Of a DNA stretch of 7,921 nt, positions 6,383 through 7,921 are shown piece by piece. This DNA comes from an uncultured Chloroflexota bacterium. Lineage in GTDB: Bacteria > Chloroflexota > Anaerolineae > Promineifilales > Promineifilaceae. Position 1 is the first letter of the stretch. Each line of letters starts with the position of its first letter. Made by a program: the position numbers and the translations under genes. The notes below the pieces were generated by a model, which saw only the letters and a program-made list of their open reading frames with translations, was not told the DNA's origin and made no database searches. The DNA is taken from positions 1 to 7,921 of the forward strand of contig CALFEW010001084.1 of assembly GCA_937958365.1 (NCBI GenBank). Reading direction: 5' to 3'.

Positions 6383-6441
6383 TACCGCAGACCCGTCAGG
6401 CTGCGGGCGATCTACCGCAGGCCTGTCAGGCTGCGGGCGAT
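6382..6441 (-). repeat. 30-base tandem duplication of the acyl-CoA dehydrogenase gene end
   Basis: Copy 2 (6412-6441) is the last nine codons and TAG stop of the gene (IARSLTGLR-stop). Copy 1 (6382-6411) follows at once downstream, in the same frame, and differs at 2 of 30 bases. Both changes are third-position and synonymous (ACA/ACG for Thr, GGC/GGT for Gly), so both copies spell the same peptide and stop. Confidence 0.95.
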
Positions 6442-7575
6442 GACCATGCGCTGAATTTCGCTGGTGCCTTCGTAGATGTCGGTGATTTTGGCGTCGCGGA
6501 AGTAACGTTCCAGAGGCATTTCTTTGCTGTAGCCCATGCCGCCGTGAATCTGGATCGCCTCGGTGGTGACGTACATGGCGGATTCGCTGGCGAACAATTT
6601 GGCCATGCTGGCTTCCATCGAGTAACGGCCGTTTCCCTTGATCGCCTGTTTCTTCGCCAGACATGCCTGGTAAATCAGCAGCCGACTGGCGTCTACGCGG
6701 CATTTCATGTCCGCCAATTTCTGCTGAATCATCTGGAACTGGCCGATCTTCTGCCCAAACGCTTCGCGCTCTCTGGCGTAAGCGACACTGGCCTCCAACG
6801 CGGCTTCGGCAATGCCCAACGCCTGCGAAGCAATGCCGATGCGTCCGGCGTCCAGCACCGTCATGGCGATTTTGAAGCCTTCACCTTCCGCGCCCAGGCG
6901 GTTTTCCACCGGGCATTCGTAATTGTCGAAGATGATCTCGCTGGTGGCGCTGGCGCGGATGCCCAGTTTGGGTTCCGTTTTGCCGCGTGAAAAACCGGGC
7001 TTGTCGGTTTCGACGATAAAAGCCGTGACGCCTTTGTGCTGCTTCTCCGGCTGGGTCATGGTGAAGAGGACGATGTAGTCGGCGTAGGGGGCGGATGTAA
7101 CCCAGGATTTACGGCCGTTAATCACATAATGCGTCCCGGCCTCGTTCAACACCGCCCGGCTGGCCATGTTGCCCGCGTCGCTGCCGCTCATCGGCTCCGT
7201 CAGGCTGTAGGCCCCAATTTTTGCGCCGCTGGCGATGGGCGTGACGTACTTTTGCTTTTGCGCTTCCGTGCCAAACTTCAGCAGGCCATGACAGTACAGC
7301 GAATTATTCACCGACATGACCGTGCCGTGGCTGGCGTCCACTTTGCAGATTTCCGTCAGGGCCATTGAATAGGCCAGGGTATCCATGCCCGCGCCGCCGT
7401 ATTCCTCCGGCACTTCGATGCCCATAAAGCCAAGCTGGCCCATTTTACGCACTGTATCAATGGGGAATTGGCCGGTTTCGTCGTGGTGTTCGGCGATAGG
7501 CGCGATTTCATTTTGGGCAAAATCGCGGGCCGCTTGTTGAATCATTTTGTGTTCTTCAGTAATAAAATCAAACAT
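6412..7575 (-). CDS. Acyl-CoA dehydrogenase, short-chain/butyryl-CoA type
   Basis: A cytoplasmic FAD enzyme that makes the alpha-beta double bond in acyl-CoA thioesters, the first step of beta-oxidation, passing electrons to an electron-transfer flavoprotein. The 387 residues are the usual length, with the helical N-terminal domain (1-~120), beta middle domain (~121-230) and helical C-terminal domain (~231-387). AYSLTEPMSGSDAG (122-135) and SWVTSA (157-162) contact FAD; RERE-AFGQKIGQFQ (268-281) and QIHGGMGYSKEMPLERYFRD (342-361) are family signatures; Glu369 in IYEGTSEIQR is at the catalytic-base position of short- and medium-chain enzymes. Butyryl-CoA-like specificity is likely but not certain. 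ATG at 7575 has a strong ribosome binding site. No other beta-oxidation gene is in view. The 3' end is duplicated in tandem after the stop. Confidence 0.96.
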   Translation of the reverse strand: MFDFITEEHKMIQQAARDFAQNEIAPIAEHHDETGQFPIDTVRKMGQLGFMGIEVPEEYGGAGMDTLAYSMALTEICKVDASHGTVMSVNNSLYCHGLLKFGTEAQKQKYVTPIASGAKIGAYSLTEPMSGSDAGNMASRAVLNEAGTHYVINGRKSWVTSAPYADYIVLFTMTQPEKQHKGVTAFIVETDKPGFSRGKTEPKLGIRASATSEIIFDNYECPVENRLGAEGEGFKIAMTVLDAGRIGIASQALGIAEAALEASVAYAREREAFGQKIGQFQMIQQKLADMKCRVDASRLLIYQACLAKKQAIKGNGRYSMEASMAKLFASESAMYVTTEAIQIHGGMGYSKEMPLERYFRDAKITDIYEGTSEIQRMVIARSLTGLR

Positions 7576-7580
7576 AGCAA

Positions 7581-7587
7581 TCCTCCT
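7581..7587 (-). promoter_or_regulatory. Strong ribosome binding site of the acyl-CoA dehydrogenase gene
   Basis: On the minus strand AGGAGGA stands 5 bases before the ATG at 7575. It is the best Shine-Dalgarno site in the window and fixes this start; several other genes here have weak or no such site. Confidence 0.85.
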
Positions 7588-7629
7588 GGTTGATGGCGCG
7601 TAGCGGGTAGAAACTGACGAGTAATAGAC

Positions 7630-7650
7630 TCGCTGCTCGCTATTCGCTGC
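7630..7650. repeat. Short heptamer array D (TCGCTGC) across a stop codon
   Basis: Three 7-base units, TCGCTGC, TCGCTAT, TCGCTGC, lie end to end and include the stop codon (7640-7642) and the last Glu and part of the Ser codon of the leftward partial gene. Next to it CGAGT (7618-7622) can pair with ACTCG (7628-7632). The array is short and could be chance on its own; its period and position match the other arrays. Confidence 0.5.
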
Positions 7651-7921
7651 CTGTCTGGGTCTGTAAATAATGCAAAAAGATTTCGAATTCTCTGAAAGGC
7701 AACTCTAGCCCTTCCTGCCAACGTCGTTGCTCGGCCAGCCAGTAACGGCCGTCTTTGCTGTTCAATATCTGCGTCGGTATGGATGGTGGCCGACTGGGTG
7801 GTTGAAACCGGTTGGATAACGTGTTGCCATATACCTCCACAGGATTAATTTTGTGAAACTTAACAGCATAAGGGGAATTATTTAAATGAGGTTCGGCTTT
7901 AGCCGGGGGAACAAAGGTATA
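7640..7921 (-). CDS. C-terminal part of an unrecognised protein (partial)
   Basis: The frame is open from the right edge of the window to the TAG at 7640-7642, giving 93 residues without a stop. It therefore reads as the end of a gene that starts outside, rather than a small protein starting at the GTG of 7840. No family was recognised. The visible part is Pro-rich in the middle (FQPPSRPPSIPTQ), then carries a charged, probably helical tail (DGRYWLAEQRRWQEGLEL, followed by REFEIFLHYLQTQ). There is no membrane segment. One ACGGCCGT lies in it, read as Asp-Gly-Arg, as in the neighbouring genes' Asn-Gly-Arg copies, which suggests a real, resident gene. The acyl-CoA dehydrogenase gene starts 64 bases downstream, so the two may be co-transcribed. 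Confidence 0.6.
   Translation of the reverse strand, partial: YTFVPPAKAEPHLNNSPYAVKFHKINPVEVYGNTLSNRFQPPSRPPSIPTQILNSKDGRYWLAEQRRWQEGLELPFREFEIFLHYLQTQTGSE

Larger units (their letters stand above)
792..7752. repeat. Twenty dispersed copies of the palindrome ACGGCCGT
   Basis: First bases of the copies: 792, 996, 1187, 1279, 1594, 1780, 2855, 3007, 3349, 3397, 3469, 4686, 4860, 4944, 5023, 5280, 6080, 6625, 7111, 7745. All lie inside coding sequence; the TPR and yggT genes have none. Thirteen are read Thr-Ala-Val, five Asn/Asp-Gly-Arg and two Arg-Pro. The flanking base on the left is most often A. It is a highly iterated palindrome in the manner of HIP1, not a set of duplicated segments. Confidence 0.9.

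Noticed and set aside
7764..7830. Small minus-strand frame starting at ATG 7830 with a good GGAGG before it
   Set aside because: It ends after about 21 residues, lies in the wrong frame of a longer open gene and resembles no protein.

Overview
The window is an ordinary bacterial chromosomal segment with dense genes, moderately high G+C and no sign of phage or plasmid functions. The style suggests an environmental Chloroflexota bacterium, perhaps Anaerolineae or a relative. The reasons are the Gram-positive-type ylmE (yggS) - ylmG (yggT) pair, a lipoprotein with a Thr/Pro stalk, an acyl-CoA dehydrogenase of the short-chain type and the repeat content. This placement is inference only.

Layout. 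Seven genes read rightwards (12-5681): an AEC-family permease; a membrane-anchored zinc metallopeptidase with HEMTH plus a downstream Glu; a TPR protein translationally coupled to it; D-aminoacyl-tRNA deacylase (dtd); a lipoprotein with a sugar-dehydrogenase-like beta-propeller; the PLP-homeostasis protein YggS/YlmE; and the small membrane protein YggT/YlmG. Three genes read leftwards (5845-7921): a four-helix membrane protein resembling the HemJ/CopD/DUF2269 group, an acyl-CoA dehydrogenase, and the C-terminal part of an unrecognised gene that runs off the right edge. The two gene sets converge on a large inverted heptamer repeat at 5683-5810. Most products are housekeeping or cell-surface proteins. 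Only two neighbour pairs say anything about joint function: peptidase + TPR (overlapping signals) and yggS + yggT (a pair conserved in many bacteria).

The unusual content is in the DNA itself. (1) The palindrome ACGGCCGT occurs 20 times, about 100-fold above a rough random expectation. All copies lie in coding sequence and 13 are in the frame Thr-Ala-Val. It behaves like a counterpart of the cyanobacterial HIP1 octamer. (2) At least four intergenic spaces each hold degenerate tandem repeats with a 7-base period, with clear inverted arms at three of them. The repeated sequence differs at each site, and each array abuts or overlaps a stop codon. They resemble cyanobacterial heptanucleotide STRRs in form. 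(3) The last 30 bases of the acyl-CoA dehydrogenase gene, including its stop, are duplicated in tandem with only two differences, both synonymous. No defence system, CRISPR array, insertion sequence or RNA gene was seen.
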